From the NCBI GenBank assembly GCA_025917655.1, contig CP084610.1, positions 2,046,001 through 2,110,000 of the forward strand: a stretch of DNA of 64,000 nucleotides. Reading direction: 5' to 3'. Of the stretch, positions 46,201 to 57,805 are shown piece by piece. The translations under genes and the position numbers were made by a program. Every line of letters begins with the position of its first letter. Position 1 is the first letter of the stretch. The DNA is from Chlorella sorokiniana (Eukaryota > Chlorophyta > Trebouxiophyceae > Chlorellales > Chlorellaceae). The notes under the pieces were generated by a model. It made no database searches and was not told where the DNA came from. It saw only the letters and a program-made list of their open reading frames with translations.

Positions 46201-49200
46201 GCGCGACGGAGGTGGCGGCGATCGACGCAGGCGTGCCGCCGCTGCTGGCTGTCGTGCCGTGCCACGGCGGCGGCGTGCTGCTGCAGGCGGCCGACGGCGA
46301 GCTGCTGGCCTACACCCCTGGCGGGGAGCTGACAGCGCTGCCCCGCGCCGCCGGCTTCCCCACCGGCTGCCCGCAGATGGCGGCGCTGCCGCCGGGGGCG
46401 GGGGCCAGGGGGCGGGGCAGGGGCAGCAGGGCGCGCCCGCGGTGGGGCTCAGCCCGCGTGGCGAGCTGTTCTGGGGCGGGCGCCAGCTGGCCGCCGACGT
46501 CACCAGTTTCGCGGTGCGCCGCCGCTCTTCCTTTGCTCCGAAACTCTGATTGCTGTGGGTCTCCAAAGCTTGACCGTGGGTGGCCGTTTCTGTTGGGTTG
46601 ATGCAGCACCACCCCGCACCCTGCCTCATCTCCTGGCCCATGCAAGCTGGCCTTTGTTTGCTGTTATCCATGCAGGTGCGCAGCAGCGGCCCCGGCGGCG
46701 CCTTCCTGCTCTTCACCACGCGGCAGCACACGTTGCGCACGCTGCCGCTGGCCACCCTGGCGGCCTGCGGCGGCCTTGCGGCGGCGGCGGCATCCCTTGC
46801 CGGCCCGCAGCAGCAGCAGCAGCAGCAGCAGCCGCAGAGCTTCCTGGCCTCAATGAGGGCGGCGATGCGGCCCGGCGGCGCCGGCGGCCCCGCAGGCGGT
46901 GCCAACGGGCCGCCGCCACCGACGTGACCGTCCGCTCCGTGGAGCAGGGCGCGCTGCTGGTGGCGGTACCGCCGGGGGGCGTGCAGGCCGTGCTGCAGAT
47001 GCCGCGTGGCAACCTGGAGGCGGTACGGCCCCGCGCCCTCGTACTGCCTGCCGTCGCCGCTGCGCTGGATGCGGCAGACTTTGCGGGTGAGCCTCCTTTA
47101 TTTTCTTCCATGCGCCAATCAACGTCCATTTTGCCCCTGCTGCCATCATACCTGCTGGCCCATCCCTGTGCTGACCGCTGCTCCACATGCTCTCCCCGCA
47201 CACTGCCATCCTGCTACATCAGCCCCCTCCAGGCACTGCATTCATCGCTTCCTCGCACTCTCTGCCGCTTCCCGTGCGCCCCTCCATCACCCTCTCCATT
47301 TTTGCGCATGGTGCACATATGCTCCCCACTCCCCACCTCCTAACCTACACCGCCCACCACACCCACAAGCGCACCTCCCCCGCTGGCTCCTCCTCCTTCT
47401 TTCCCTGCACCTACCATCAAACACAAACGCGCGCCCCCCGGGCAGGTGCCTGGCAGCTGGCGACCGCCAACCGCCTGGACCTCAACGTACTGGTGGACCA
47501 CGCCTGGCCCCGCTTCCTGGCCCAGGCGCCCGCCTTCGTGCAGCAGGTGGGCAGCAGGGCGCAGTGGGGTGCGGGGCCTTGAATGTTGTTTTCATGGAAG
47601 AGGGGTGGGCGGCGGCGCGCGCCGGCCCATGCGACAACAGCGCCATCCAGCTTCAGCGCAGCTTGCGTGCCACTTACGTTTGCCAGTTCTCAGCCTCTGG
47701 GCTCGGCTGCCGGCCAGCCTGCCCGCCTCCCGGCGCCCGACGACTCCCCAAGCGCGGTCCAGCCCATGGCTGTTGTGTGAAACTGGTGCCGTTCCGCCCT
47801 CGCCATGCTGCCGCAGGTTGCAGCGGACCAGGACTTGGCAGACCTGCTGTCCACGCTGCGCGACCACAGCACAGCGGGCCCCGGAGGCCTCTATGCCGCG
47901 GCGCTGCCCCCGCAGCCGCCGCTTCTTCCGAACGACGGGGGGCTGGCCCTGCAGAAGGGGAGGCAGCAGCAGAGGGGCAGGCAACCGGCGAGGGAGGCGC
48001 GGGCAAGGTGGCGGCGGTGTGCGCAACGGTGCGAGCGGCGCTGCAGCAAAAGGACGAGGTGCGGCGCTGCCATATATATCCACCACCACCATCACCACCA
48101 CCACGCTCCAAACACGCACACACGTACTTGCATTATTGCCGCCAATCCCCCCCCGCAGGCCCGCTACCTGCGCTCCATCCTCACCAGCCACGCGCAGTGT
48201 GGGCAGCTGGAGGCGGCGCTGGCCCTGGTGCAGCGGTGCAGGGAGCGGGAGCTGCAGGCGGGTCCCCTGCTGCACTTGCTTGGTTCGGGAGACCCAACTG
48301 CTGGCGGGGAGAGGGGGCGGCGTCTGTGTGTGTGTATGTGTGTACGTGTGTGTGATTGGTCTTTGATCTGTGTGCCAGCAGCTACAAGCGAGCCGCGGCC
48401 CCCTCCCAAGCCCCAACACCAGTCTGCTCCGCGCCTCGTTGCGCGTGCGCAGGGCGTGGCGCCGCCGCCGGGCGCCCCAAGCGCCGAGGACGGGCTGCGC
48501 CACTTGATGCTTGTGATCTCGGACGACACGCTGTGAGCGCTGTGGCCTGCTGCTGCGCTGTGGTCCGCGCAGGCGCCGCCGCCGCTGCTGTCAGCGCATC
48601 GGCAGCACGCCGCCGCAGGCCCCTCCCAGCAGCCGCGCATGCGCGACGGGCTGCCTGCGGTACCGCCTGTACTGCAGGTACCGCACCGCCCTCGGCATGT
48701 ACGAGCTGGAGCTGGCCTACATGGTGGTGGCGCACAGCCAGGTGGGCGGTACCGCTGCGCTGCAACCAAACGGTGCAGCCCTTTTGTCGGCTTTCCCTGT
48801 GTTCGCCCTGCTGATGTGTATGGGGAAGAGGTGTGGATGGGGACGCTGCGGCGGGGATCACCTCATCCATCCATTCCGATGCACCCGCCCTGGATGGGCG
48901 AGCCGGGGGCCGTCTCGCCCCGGCACTTGAGGAACGCTGCCCTCTGCACTGCCCAAAGCCATGCTGTACCGCCTTCCCCCAATCTGTACCGCAGAAGGAT
49001 CCCGGGAGTACCTGCTGGAGCTGCAGGGCTTTGCGGCGGTGGCGGACCCCACCTGCGCCGCCACGCCATTGACGCACACCTGGGGTGGGCGGCGCCGCCG
49101 TTGCCGCCGCCTGCATCGGTTTACTGCCGCTGCGTCTGCTGCCCCTGACCCTGCTGCCGTGCTGCTGCTCGCCGTTGGCGCCCCCTTCCTGCCAGGCGCT

Positions 49201-51642
49201 GGGACCGCGCTCTGTGCCACCTGGTTGCGGCGGGGGAGCCGCACTTTGGGTCGGCGCTGGACCTGGCGCGGCAGCACGGCCTGCTGCGCCTGCTGCTGCG
49301 GCTGGTGGAGGGGGACGCGCAGCGCGCGCAGCGCGTGCACGCCGCCTACGCCGAGGCGCTGGAGGCCAAGAACATGCCCGAGGACGCGGGTGCGTGCGTG
49401 AGCGGCGGGCGGCGCCAGCGGGGAGCGCCAGCGGGGAGCCTGTCGTTAAGAGGGCGGAACGCTTTGCGCGGAGGGCGGCATAGCGGGTCGTGGGCTGTCG
49501 TTCTTCACCGCAGCGAATGCCCACGCCAGCTGGGTTGGGTGGCCCTCACTGGCCCAGTCTCTGCCTTGCTGACGCTCCCGCTGCTGGACCAAGCCCAACA
49601 CCCTCAACCTTGTCTGCGGCTGCAGGGCTGGCCTACTTGGCGGCGGGGCTGCCCGACGACGCGATCCGAGGTGCGCGAGGGAGGGAGCGGCCGCCAAGCA
49701 GCAGCCAGCCTGCGCGCTGCCTGTTGTTCCGGCACGGGAGCCGGCAGCCAGAGGGCGGCTGCCTCTATCCGTCGCCTCCCTGTCGCCTCCCTGCTGGGCT
49801 GCCTGCCGAAACCCACCCCACACCACTCAAAACACAGCAACCATAACGCTTCCCGCCTCCCCGCCCTCCGCCGCAGCCTACCGCGCCGCCGGCCAGTGGC
49901 GCATGTGCTTTGCGCTGGCCGCCCGCGCCGGGTGGTCGGACGACGCGCGGCGGCGCCTGGCGGCCGGCCTGGCGGAAGAGCTTTCCTCCAGCGGGCGGGC
50001 GGCAGATGCGGCGGCGGTGACCCTGCAGTACCTGCGTGATGTGGACTCAGCAGGTATGGTATGGGGAGGAAGCCGGGCGGAAGCTGCGGTACCACAGGCT
50101 GAGAGGGGGAACCCGGCGGGCCGTGCCTTCCTGCTTGGGAGGGGCGCTCACATCGCGGCCAGCAGGCTGCAGCTTGCTCGCCATTTGCTGCGCTCTTCTT
50201 GCAACCCGCCCATTCACCCCACCCCACGCCGCCACCCCTGCGCTCACTCGCCGTCGCCGCGCCCATCCAGCTCCCGCCACCACACCACCCACACCTTGAC
50301 GCCCTGCCCGCAGTGCTGCTGCTGGCGCACGGCAAGGAATGGCGCGAGGCGCTGCGCCTGGCGTTCGAGCACAGCCGCAGCGATCTGGTGGACACAGTGG
50401 TGGCCCCGGCGGCTGCGGCTGCGGCGGCAGCGGCGCTGGAGGACATTGACGAGAACGTCGGGCGGGTGGCCAAGCACGGCGCTCGCCTGCGCCAGCTGCG
50501 CGAGCGGCGGGCGGGCCTGGCGGCCGCGCTGGCGGCGGCCGACGCCGAGGCGGGGCTGCCCAGCCGGCAGGGCGGCGGCGAGGCCTGGGAAGACGACGCG
50601 GGTGCGCAACACTGCCTGGCCTGGGTGTCCCATGCACCAGTTTGCGGCCTTGTTCCTGGCCAAACCTTGCGGCTTGTTTCACGCATGCACTCATTTGAGT
50701 GGCAGGCAGCACCGAGCTGGCTGCCTGCTGGGTGGGCCTGCTGCAGCCTTATGCCGCTAGAGCCTCGGTGCTAAGACCATCGTTTTAATGTCAATGTGGG
50801 TCGTGTCTTCATGCCTGCTCTCCCTCCCATTCTCCCGCCCCCCTCTCCGTGCAGCTTCCGTGGCGGATAGCCTGGTGAGTGGGCTCAGCATCTACACCGA
50901 CGCAACCCACACGGGCGCCACCACCGTCGCCTCCACCTCCCTGGCCCCCTCCACCGTGGGCGGCAAGCGGCGGGGGCGAAGCGCGGCAAGGTGCGCGCTG
51001 GCTGGCCGCGTGGGCCGCAGGCACGGTCGGGCTGCTGCCCTCAGCGCGCCCGCTCTTTGCCGGCCCGCCTGTGCCGTGATCCCCTTTCCTTGTGTGGGTT
51101 TCTGGTTGTTCTTTGCCCGCCCACCCAAGCCTAGTTCCCCCGCGCAGAGCAAGAGCCAGAGCAGCAAGATCCGGCAGGGCAGCCCTCAGGAGGAGGAGCA
51201 GCTGGCTGAGCACGTGCTGGGGCTGGCGCCGCACGCCGCCACGTGCGCCGAGGTGGGGGCGCTGGCGGAGCTGCTGGTGGTGCTGGGGCACGCGGCAGAC
51301 GCTGCCCTGCTGCAGCAGCGGCTGGGCAGCCTGGTGGCGGCGCAGGCCGCGGCGGCGGCAGACGTGCTGGCCCACCCTCCGCCCGCGCTGGCGCTCTCGC
51401 TGCCTCGCGATGCCGCTGCGTCGCTGGCCGCCGCCGCGGGCCCGCCGGCGGCCGCCGCTGCTGCTGCCGCCCTGGCGGGGCTGCCGGGTGCGGCGCTGCA
51501 GCAGCGGGTGGCGGCGGCGGAGGCTGCTGTGAGGGAGGCTCACTGGAAGTGGGACCTGCTGCGAGAGGAGCCGCCCGTGCCGCCGCTTGCCGCCAACCCG
51601 GCGGGCACAGATGCGGGGGCAGCAACGGGCGCCGACACCTGA
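43201..51642 (+). CDS. ELP1: Elongator complex protein 1 (IKI3/IKAP)
   Basis: The start MRNLVVAADRKVDLEVV (ATG 43201) matches the conserved ELP1 N-terminus. The two propellers show family signatures: AAWSPDGELLLLVTAAAAML and MTKDWEVLAEV; VCVSWRGDGRFFATASLD; TLRIWERDGAHLHAMG; VAWQPNGRHLYAAVSA; VLLFERNGLQHASFDLPG; VEQLAWSLDSEFLAVVLAE; LQLWHRSNWHWYLKHERRYH; AVGLSPRGELFWGGRQLA. The helical half contains YRTALGMYELELAYMVVAHS, YLLELQGF, AYRAAGQWRMCFALAARAGW and VLLLAHGKEWREALRLAFEH. The basic C-terminal region (GGKRRGRS...SKSQSSKIRQGSPQEEEQ) matches the tRNA-binding stretch of ELP1, and the protein ends at a TGA at 51640-51642. ELP1 is the scaffold of Elongator, which makes the cm5/mcm5 modification of wobble uridine. 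At least six one-base homopolymer deficits interrupt the N-terminal half. Confidence 0.93.
45985..46004. repeat. Poly-C run forming an intron acceptor
   Basis: An uninterrupted run of about 17 C residues directly precedes the GCAG acceptor of an ELP1 exon and serves as its pyrimidine tract. Confidence 0.85.
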
Positions 51643-51968
51643 CAGCAAGCACGATATTCATATTGTCCTTTGTAATGATCCCAAATCAACAGCGCATTAT
51701 GACAGCGTTCGGCAGACACTGAATGTTCTTTGGCTGGGGACGCGCCCTGCTGCGTCCCGCCTGTTGCAGTGGATGGGAACCCGGCCTGGGAGGGCTCGCG
51801 TGAGGATCTGCGAATTCTTTGATGTTGCACATCATCGTGGCTCAATGTTGGGGCTTGGGATGGTGCCAGCGCTGCTCAGGCAAGCCTGCCGCTCTGCGTA
51901 CTTTGTTGTGCGCTGCCGCTTCATGGTAAAATACATGGTGCCGGAGATCTTGTCGACGAAACGATCGC
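51643..51968. other. Intergenic: 3' flank of ELP1, upstream of NDUFAF7
   Basis: No coding signal apart from the possible 5' end of NDUFAF7 near 51970. TGTAA at 51671-51675, 29 bases after the ELP1 stop, is a plausible polyadenylation signal. Confidence 0.45.
51671..51675 (+). terminator. Candidate TGTAA polyadenylation signal of ELP1
   Basis: TGTAA lies 29 bases downstream of the ELP1 stop codon, in an AT-rich patch. This matches the chlorophyte poly(A) signal in sequence and position. Confidence 0.5.
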
Positions 51969-54598
51969 TTGCATGTGTGCAGGAGGCTTTGCACAGCCGC
52001 GATCCCGCCTGGCGGGCCCACCGTTGGCGGCGGCAGTGTGCCGCTTCCCACACCAGCCCTGCTCCGCCGCCTTGCAACCCCGTCAGCATCCCCATCATTC
52101 ATTCACAGCTCCAGCGACGGCCGTGGAGCGTTGCAAAGCAGGCACGCCGGCGCCGTCTCAGCGGCGTTGCCCGCGACGGCAGCGCCGGACGGCGGAAGCT
52201 GCGACGTTGATGTGCCCGCCCTTGAGGGTGCGCAGCTGGTGCGGGACTTCATCCAGGACAGCCTGTACCACCCCACCGAGGGCTACTTCAGCAGGCAGAC
52301 CGCCACAGGTGGGCTGACAGGCTGCGCTGCAGGCCAAGCCGTCTGTGTCTTGCCGTGGTGTTGCTCCTCCCCACCTCTTCTCCTTCCGGGTCCGCCCATT
52401 GTCACTGAGAAGCCCTTCCGGCCCTCCGTGAATGTGTCTGGTTGAAACTGAGGAGTGCTTGTGTGGCTGCAAACTCCACGCTTCCCAGGCGCCGGGGTGG
52501 TGGGCGCGCTGCCGGCGCCGCTGGACTTTGGGCGGCTGGCGGGACGGCGGGAGTACCTGCAGGCGGTACGGGAGCAGTACACGGCCCTCCAAGCCTCCTG
52601 GCTCACCCCCGTCGAGATCTTCCAGCCGCACTACGGCCGCGCGCTGGCTGCCGCCATCCTGCGGCGATGGGAGCGGCTGGCGGCGGCGCGGGGGGGGGAG
52701 CCGCCGCCGCTGCTCGTTTACGAGATCGGGGGCGGCACAGGCACCCTGGCCCTCAACGTCCTGGTGAGGGGGCCGTGCTGCTTCCTTGCTGCAGTTGCTT
52801 CCTCTACCGCTCATGCAGGTGGCAGGGGCGGCCTGCTGTCCAGGCCTGCCACTTGCCGCTGCTGCTGCCGCTGCTGCGGTGGCGCACAACTGTTCCCGCC
52901 TGCTGATGCGGCGGCAGCGCTGTTTAGGCTGCACCATTCGGCTGGTTCCGCCGTGCGCGTGCCGCAGGACTGGCTGCGAGATGCGCACCCGGCTGCCTAT
53001 GCTGCCTGCCAGTATCGCTGCGTGGAGATCAGCCCTGTGCTTGCGGCGGCGCAGCAGCAGCGCGTGGGCGGCGGCGGGCGGCCACGCCGCGCACTTTGCC
53101 GTGCGGCGGCACGACGCCGCGGACGCGGCGGCATGGGCGGCGGCGGATGCGCGGGAGGAGGCTTTCGGCAGAGGCCACTGCAGCAGCGGCAGGGATGGGG
53201 GCGGCAGCAGCGGCAGCGGCAGGGAGTCATCAGGCGGCGGCAGCAGCCATCACTGCTTCATAGTGGCGTGTGAGGTGCTGGACAACCTGCCGCACGACAG
53301 GCACGCTGTGGTCGGGTGTTTTGCTTAGCACGCTGTGGCTTCGCCTGGCCTGCATGCCGGCACGCACGCATCTGTGCCTCATCCACGAGAAGCTGTCGCC
53401 CCTCTTGGCAGCACGCGCATATCTGTCATTCTGCTGCGCTGAGTCCTGCAGGGTGGAGCGCAGCACGGAGTCAGGGAATGGAGTGAGACGCTGGTGGCGA
53501 GGGCAGCCCCACAGCCGCAGCAAGGGGCACACCTCCCCAGCAGCGCCGCAGACGCACAGCTGCGGGAGGTGCTGCGCCCAGCAAGCGACCCGCTCATCCT
53601 GCGGTGCCTGGAGGCGCTGGAAGCGGGCCCCGCAGCGGCGGCGACGGCGGCGGCGGCAGCTGTGTGCGCCAGCAGCTGGCCCGCGCCTGGGGCTGGCTGC
53701 TGGGCGGCGGCGGGGGTGAGGTGCGGTGGCTGCCCACCGGCTGCCTGCGCCTGCTGGGCACGCTGTGCCAGGTGGGTGGGGCCCCACACAGCAACGCGCA
53801 TGTAGTGGTGGGAAACCTTTTGATTGATGAGCTCCTTGATTTTAATGCTTCTTGTGTTGGTGGGTGCCCCTGTGACGCGGTCGCCGCAGAGCTACGCCCC
53901 GTCTGGGATGGCCTGGCCACACCGTGCACCAGGTCCCGCTGCCGCGCCCTCCAGCACAGCAGCGCCTGTTGCATCCGCTCCCCACACATGCTTGCCCGCC
54001 GACGCCGCGCGCAGGTGCGCCCTGCCCACACCTTGATTGCCGCCGACTTCACGCAGCTGCCCGAGGTGGCGGTGGGCGGGGCGGGTGCGCCGCTGGTGGC
54101 CACCACGGTAAGAGCATGCTCAGGCAGGGGGTCGCCTCTGGGGGCCTGTTGCGGGACGTGGGCGCCTGCTAAACGGCAGCGGGGGTGCTAGCTGCGTGCC
54201 CCGACCTTCATGCCAGCGCTGAAGAGCCCGCCAAGAGGCCCACATACCTCGATTGAGCGCCCTGCGTACGCAACGCCCACCCCGGCTGCAGGTGGGGGCC
54301 GCACCGTGGACCACCGCACCTACCTGGTGCCCCGCGGTACCGCCGACATCTTCTTCCCCACCGACTTCCCCCTGCTGTGCCAGCTGTACCGCCGCGCCGC
54401 GGCCGCTGCCTCGCCCGCCGGGCGGCAGCAGGGGGCGGCGACGACCAACGAGTGTCGGCTGAGCACCTGAGCACCGCCGAGTTCATGCGGCGGCACTGCC
54501 CCGACCTGGCTGCCGCCGCCACCGCCTCCGGCTACACCCCGCTGCTGGAGGACTACACCAACACCGCCGTCTTCATCGGCGACAGCCGCGCTGTGTGA
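51969..54598 (+). CDS. NDUFAF7: Mitochondrial MidA/NDUFAF7-family protein arginine methyltransferase
   Basis: Exon 1 carries a presequence-like stretch (ALLRRLATPSASPSFIHSSS) and then LVRDFIQDSLYHPTEGYFSR, the conserved start of the domain. Exon 2 (52491-52762) reads REYLQAVREQYTALQASWLT, TPVEIFQPHYG and the SAM-binding loop LLVYEIGGGTGTLALNVL. Later exons give YRCVEISPVLAAAQ, FIVACEVLDNLPHDR, TLIAADFTQLPEV, RTVDHRTYLVPRGTADIFFP and finally FMRRHCPDLAAAATASGYTP, ending at a TGA (54596-54598). NDUFAF7 dimethylates an Arg of complex I subunit NDUFS2 during assembly. The family motif is normally followed by a diagnostic DxGxGxG-like Gly-rich loop, present here as EIGGGTG. No in-frame ATG was found for the presequence, and frame corrections are needed near 53080, 53660 and 54431-54435. 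Confidence 0.88.
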
Positions 54599-55159
54599 CA
54601 CGTCCAATGACATCGCGGCAGGGCTGCACCGGCACCGGCGTGGGCCGCCTGGCCGACGGGGCGTGGGCCGCAAGACCCCTCGCCCTGCAGGCCTCCTCTG
54701 AGTGTGAGAAACCTGGCAAGCGTTGCATGACACACGTTGCCAGCATGGGGGCCGGTGTGCGGTTGCGGATGTCAGCGTGAGCGGGGCGGCGGCCGTCAGG
54801 GGTGGGTCAGGTCAGGGGGTGCAGGGCAGGGCGGCGGCGTGGCTGGAAGGAAGCAATCGGAGGACAGAACCTGGGGTTGGGGGAGCGGAGGCGGAGCAGC
54901 ACGAGGGGGAGAAAGAGAGGCAGAGGTCTAGAGAGCAGCAGCGTGGGGCAGCTTGCGGGGCATGCCAGGCGACGCCCGGTCAGCACGCAAATTCCAGGGG
55001 CTGCTGCCGAAAAGCGAGCGCGAGCCCGTGGGCAAGCTGCAGAGGCTGGCGCAAGCGGCAGCCTGCGTTGTTTGCTAGGCAAGGGCTGGGAGCGCGCCGG
55101 CGGCGGGTGCGTGGGGCCGCCGCCGGCCCGCGTCCCACGGCCGGCTGGCGCCCGCCGCT
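54599..55159. other. Convergent 3' region (NDUFAF7 / SmE)
   Basis: About 560 bp between two stop codons. It is purine-rich on the plus strand around 54780-54950 and contains no recognised gene. Confidence 0.45.
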
Positions 55160-55975
55160 CTACTTGGCTGCCTGCATCAGCGTGATCGTGTCGCCCTTCA
55201 GCAGGATGCGGCCCAGCGCCTTGCGCGTCTTGCGCTTGACTGCGGGGCAAAGGGCGGATGGCAGAGGGGGCGGATGGTGAGGCAGCGGCACAGCGCGGCA
55301 CCCGGAGCGGCAGCGCCGCCCAGACCACCCGTCCCCCACACACCAGCGCGCAGCGGGCGGCTCACCAGACACCTCCTCCGCCTCATCCAGCACCAGGTTC
55401 ATGTACTCGTCAAACCCCTGCAGCCGGGACGAAGGGGAGGATGATTCAGGCTGGAGGGTGGGGCCAGGCGGCGGCAGCGTCAGCAAGCGGGCGGGCGGGT
55501 GGGGGGGGGCGGCGGCTGTGCTGCAGCACCGCAGCCCCGCTGGCCGTGCAGCAACACAGATGGCACGCATGCCATCCCACGGAGCGCGAGGGCTGGGCGT
55601 GGGAAGGGCTGCTGACGGGCGCTGCAAGCAAGAGCGGGTGATGGCGAGAGGGCGGCGGGCATCTGCGCTCACGATGATGCGGCCCTCGATGCGCAGGTCG
55701 TTCTGCTCGTACAGCCATATCTGAATTTTCTGTCGGCTCTGCAAAAACCTGAAGATCAGGTTCTGCAGGGCGGGAGCAGGGCAGCGGCGGTGCTCAGGGG
55801 CCTTGCTGTTGACAGGGCGCGCTGCATGTGAGTTTGACAGGGGCGATGCATGCAATCCGTCGCCCTGCACGCTCGCATGGCGGCCCTGCAGCGCAGCTCA
55901 ACACCCGCTGGCTTTGCAGCGGCCCGGCAGGCTCACAATGGGTTGTGTCATAATACGCTTGACTTTGGGCGCCAT
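55160..55975 (-). CDS. SNRPE: Small nuclear ribonucleoprotein SmE
   Basis: Four exons, 55975-55937, 55762-55673, 55417-55366 and 55239-55160 (TAG), join in phase for 86 residues with no correction. The protein begins MAPKVKRIMTQPI and continues NLIFRFLQSRQKIQIWLYEQ and DLRIEGRII, then GFDEYMNLVLDEAEEVS (Sm1 motif), then KTRKALGRILLKGDTITLMQ (Sm2 motif, with the ILLKGD loop that contacts RNA). Length and sequence are those of SmE, one of seven proteins in the heteroheptameric ring on spliceosomal snRNAs. The start was chosen because the 39-base first exon supplies exactly the family's short N-terminus (QKVMVQPI in animals). Confidence 0.97.
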
Positions 55976-56506
55976 CTTGGCCGTGTGTTGGGGTGTGCAG
56001 GGCTAGGAGCAGCGGTCGGTCGGCAATCGGCGGGCGGTGGTCGCTGTGCGGTGCTGGGAAGGAGCAGCAGCGAGGGCGATGGCAATGGGCAGCGTGCACG
56101 GCGCGCAGCTGGGGCCGTGGGCGCATGGGCAGGCCCATGTACGGCCTCTGTCCCGCTCGAGGGCGCAAGGGGGTCCCGCGACTCTCCCCCTGTGCAGGGG
56201 CACAGGACGACACGTTATTGGGAGAGTTGCACACATCTTCTGACCACCAGCTTTGCCCTGCGATCAGCGACAGTCGCGACTCGGCTCCCGAGAGTTGCGC
56301 AGGCTGCTGTGGCCGTCCGACCCTTCTCCCCGGCACGCCGCCCCACCGTCGGGGTCGCCAGCAGCCGCTGCACGGGCCCCCGAACCAGCGGTGGCGCGCC
56401 TGGGCGGACCGCCGCCCGAGCTGAGCTGTGGCGCCCCACCGGCCGCAAGGCGGCCGCCGCCGGCGCTGCAGCCACCCCGCCCGTGAGCCTGCCAGTTGCT
56501 GACGCT
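55976..56506. promoter_or_regulatory. Divergent upstream region (SmE / TVP15-like gene)
   Basis: About 530 bp between two divergent ATGs. No conserved ORF. It is expected to contain both promoters. Confidence 0.45.
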
Positions 56507-57805
56507 ATGAGCTCGGCAGCAGAGCGGCAGGACCTGCTGCCCACGCACGGCCCGCTGTCGGCGCCCGGCGGCGGCGGCGGCGCGCCGCGGCGCGCACCCG
56601 CGGCGGCGACTGCCTGCTGCACACCTGCCGCGTGTTCAACTTCCTGACCGCGCTGTGCGCGCTGCTGTGCGCCCTGGCCTTTGGCATGGCCATGTGGGTG
56701 CGCGGCGAGGCGCCCGCCAAGGTTGGTCGAGCGGGGAAGGAGGGGGGCAGGGAAGGGGCCGGCGAAAGGGCGGGCTGTGGAGGGGTGATGGAAGGGGGTG
56801 GGCGGAGGAAGGGCGGGGAAAGGGAGCGGGCGGTGGAGGGGTGTGGGAAGGTGGGGAGGACAAGAGTCGTGTAGTTGGGGACGCGCGCCCGCGCAGCGTT
56901 TGCCTCGTCCAGCGCGCGCCTTTCGCGGCCTTGCCCCCTGCAGGACGCCTACTTCTACAGCGGCCAGGCGGTGCGCATGTTTGGCATCGGTATCGCGCTG
57001 CTGGTGGTGCTGGTGGAGACGGAGTGGCACGCATTTGCGCAGCTCGTCCCCCTGCTGGACGCGTGGCTGGGTCGCGGCATACTGCAGGTGTGGGGGAGCG
57101 GGTACGGGGTGGAAGAGGCGTGGGGCGCGTGGGGTGGAGGGGGGCGGTTTGGGGGCCAGGACCTGACGCGCGCCAGAGGCGTGCCCGCTGCGTGCTTGCA
57201 GGTGTTTGAGGCGACGCTCACCTTCCGCGAGGCCTACCCCAGCGGCACCACCGACTTCCACAAGTCGCTGCAGCTGTACCGCTCGGGTGGGTAGTGTGTT
57301 TATGTGGTGTGGGGGGGGGGGGTGGGGGTGCGGTGGGGGCGGGGTCTTTTCGGGTCTAGAGGGGTGGGGACTCTGGCTATGGCGCTGGAGATGTGCATGG
57401 GCAGAGGAGGGCCTTGAGGTGTGCATGGGACAACCAGCATGCCTGAAAGTTCCGCGCTGCGTGCAGCCGCCAGCCTGAGCCTGATGGTGTGCGGCTCGGT
57501 GTACATCCTCGGCGCGGTGACGTGCATCGGCATGATCAAGAGCGGTGAGCATGGGGCGTGCTTGTGGGGTGTGCTTTGTGGGGTGTGCTGTGTGGGGTGG
57601 ACTTTTCTGGGTGGCGCACGGGGCTGCCAGATTTACCAAGATTTGTTGTGTGTGTTTCCTACAAAACCCCACCCAACCACGTGCAGCCAAGCAGCGGCAA
57701 GAGCAACAGGTGGCGCGGGCCGAGGCGGAGCTGGAGCGCATGGAGCGGCGCAAGAAGGAGCTGGAGCGGCAGCTGGGGCGGCAGGCGGCGCTGGGGCGGC
57801 CCTAG
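56507..57805 (+). CDS. COPI-associated (TVP15-like) Golgi membrane protein
   Basis: Five exons: 56507-56721, 56944-57087, 57202-57286, 57467-57544, 57687-57805 (stop). After a Gly/Pro/Ala-rich cytosolic N-terminus (MSSAAERQDLLPTHG) come four membrane spans: VFNFLTALCALLCALAFGMA; VRMFGIGIALLVVLVE; a third around AWLGRGILQVFEATL; and AASLSLMVCGSVYILGAVTC. LGRGILQVFEATLTF and FHKSLQLYRS are conserved-looking loops of the COPI_assoc family (yeast Tvp15), found in Golgi and early secretory membranes. The C-terminus is a charged coiled coil (EAELERMERRKKELERQL). Exon 1 needs one extra C in the run 56597-56599 to connect the N-terminus with GDCLLHTCRVFNFL. Function is known only at family level. Confidence 0.75.
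57310..57345 (+). repeat. G-rich tract in intron
   Basis: A run of about 11 G followed by GGGTGGGGGTGCGGTGGGGGCGGGG lies just after the exon 3 donor of the TVP15-like gene. It has G-quadruplex potential. Confidence 0.7.

Noticed and set aside
3120-56599. Programmed ribosomal frameshifting or pseudogenisation as the cause of the frame breaks
   Set aside because: The breaks hit unrelated essential genes (ELP1, PPIL1, NDUFAF7), always as one missing base in a homopolymer, with intact motifs and splice sites on both sides. A sequencing artefact explains all of them more simply.
56215-57753. Minus-strand ORF of 512 aa opposite the TVP15-like gene
   Set aside because: The plus strand shows four spliced membrane-protein exons with conserved motifs; the minus ORF is Pro/His-rich antisense of GC-rich exons and introns.
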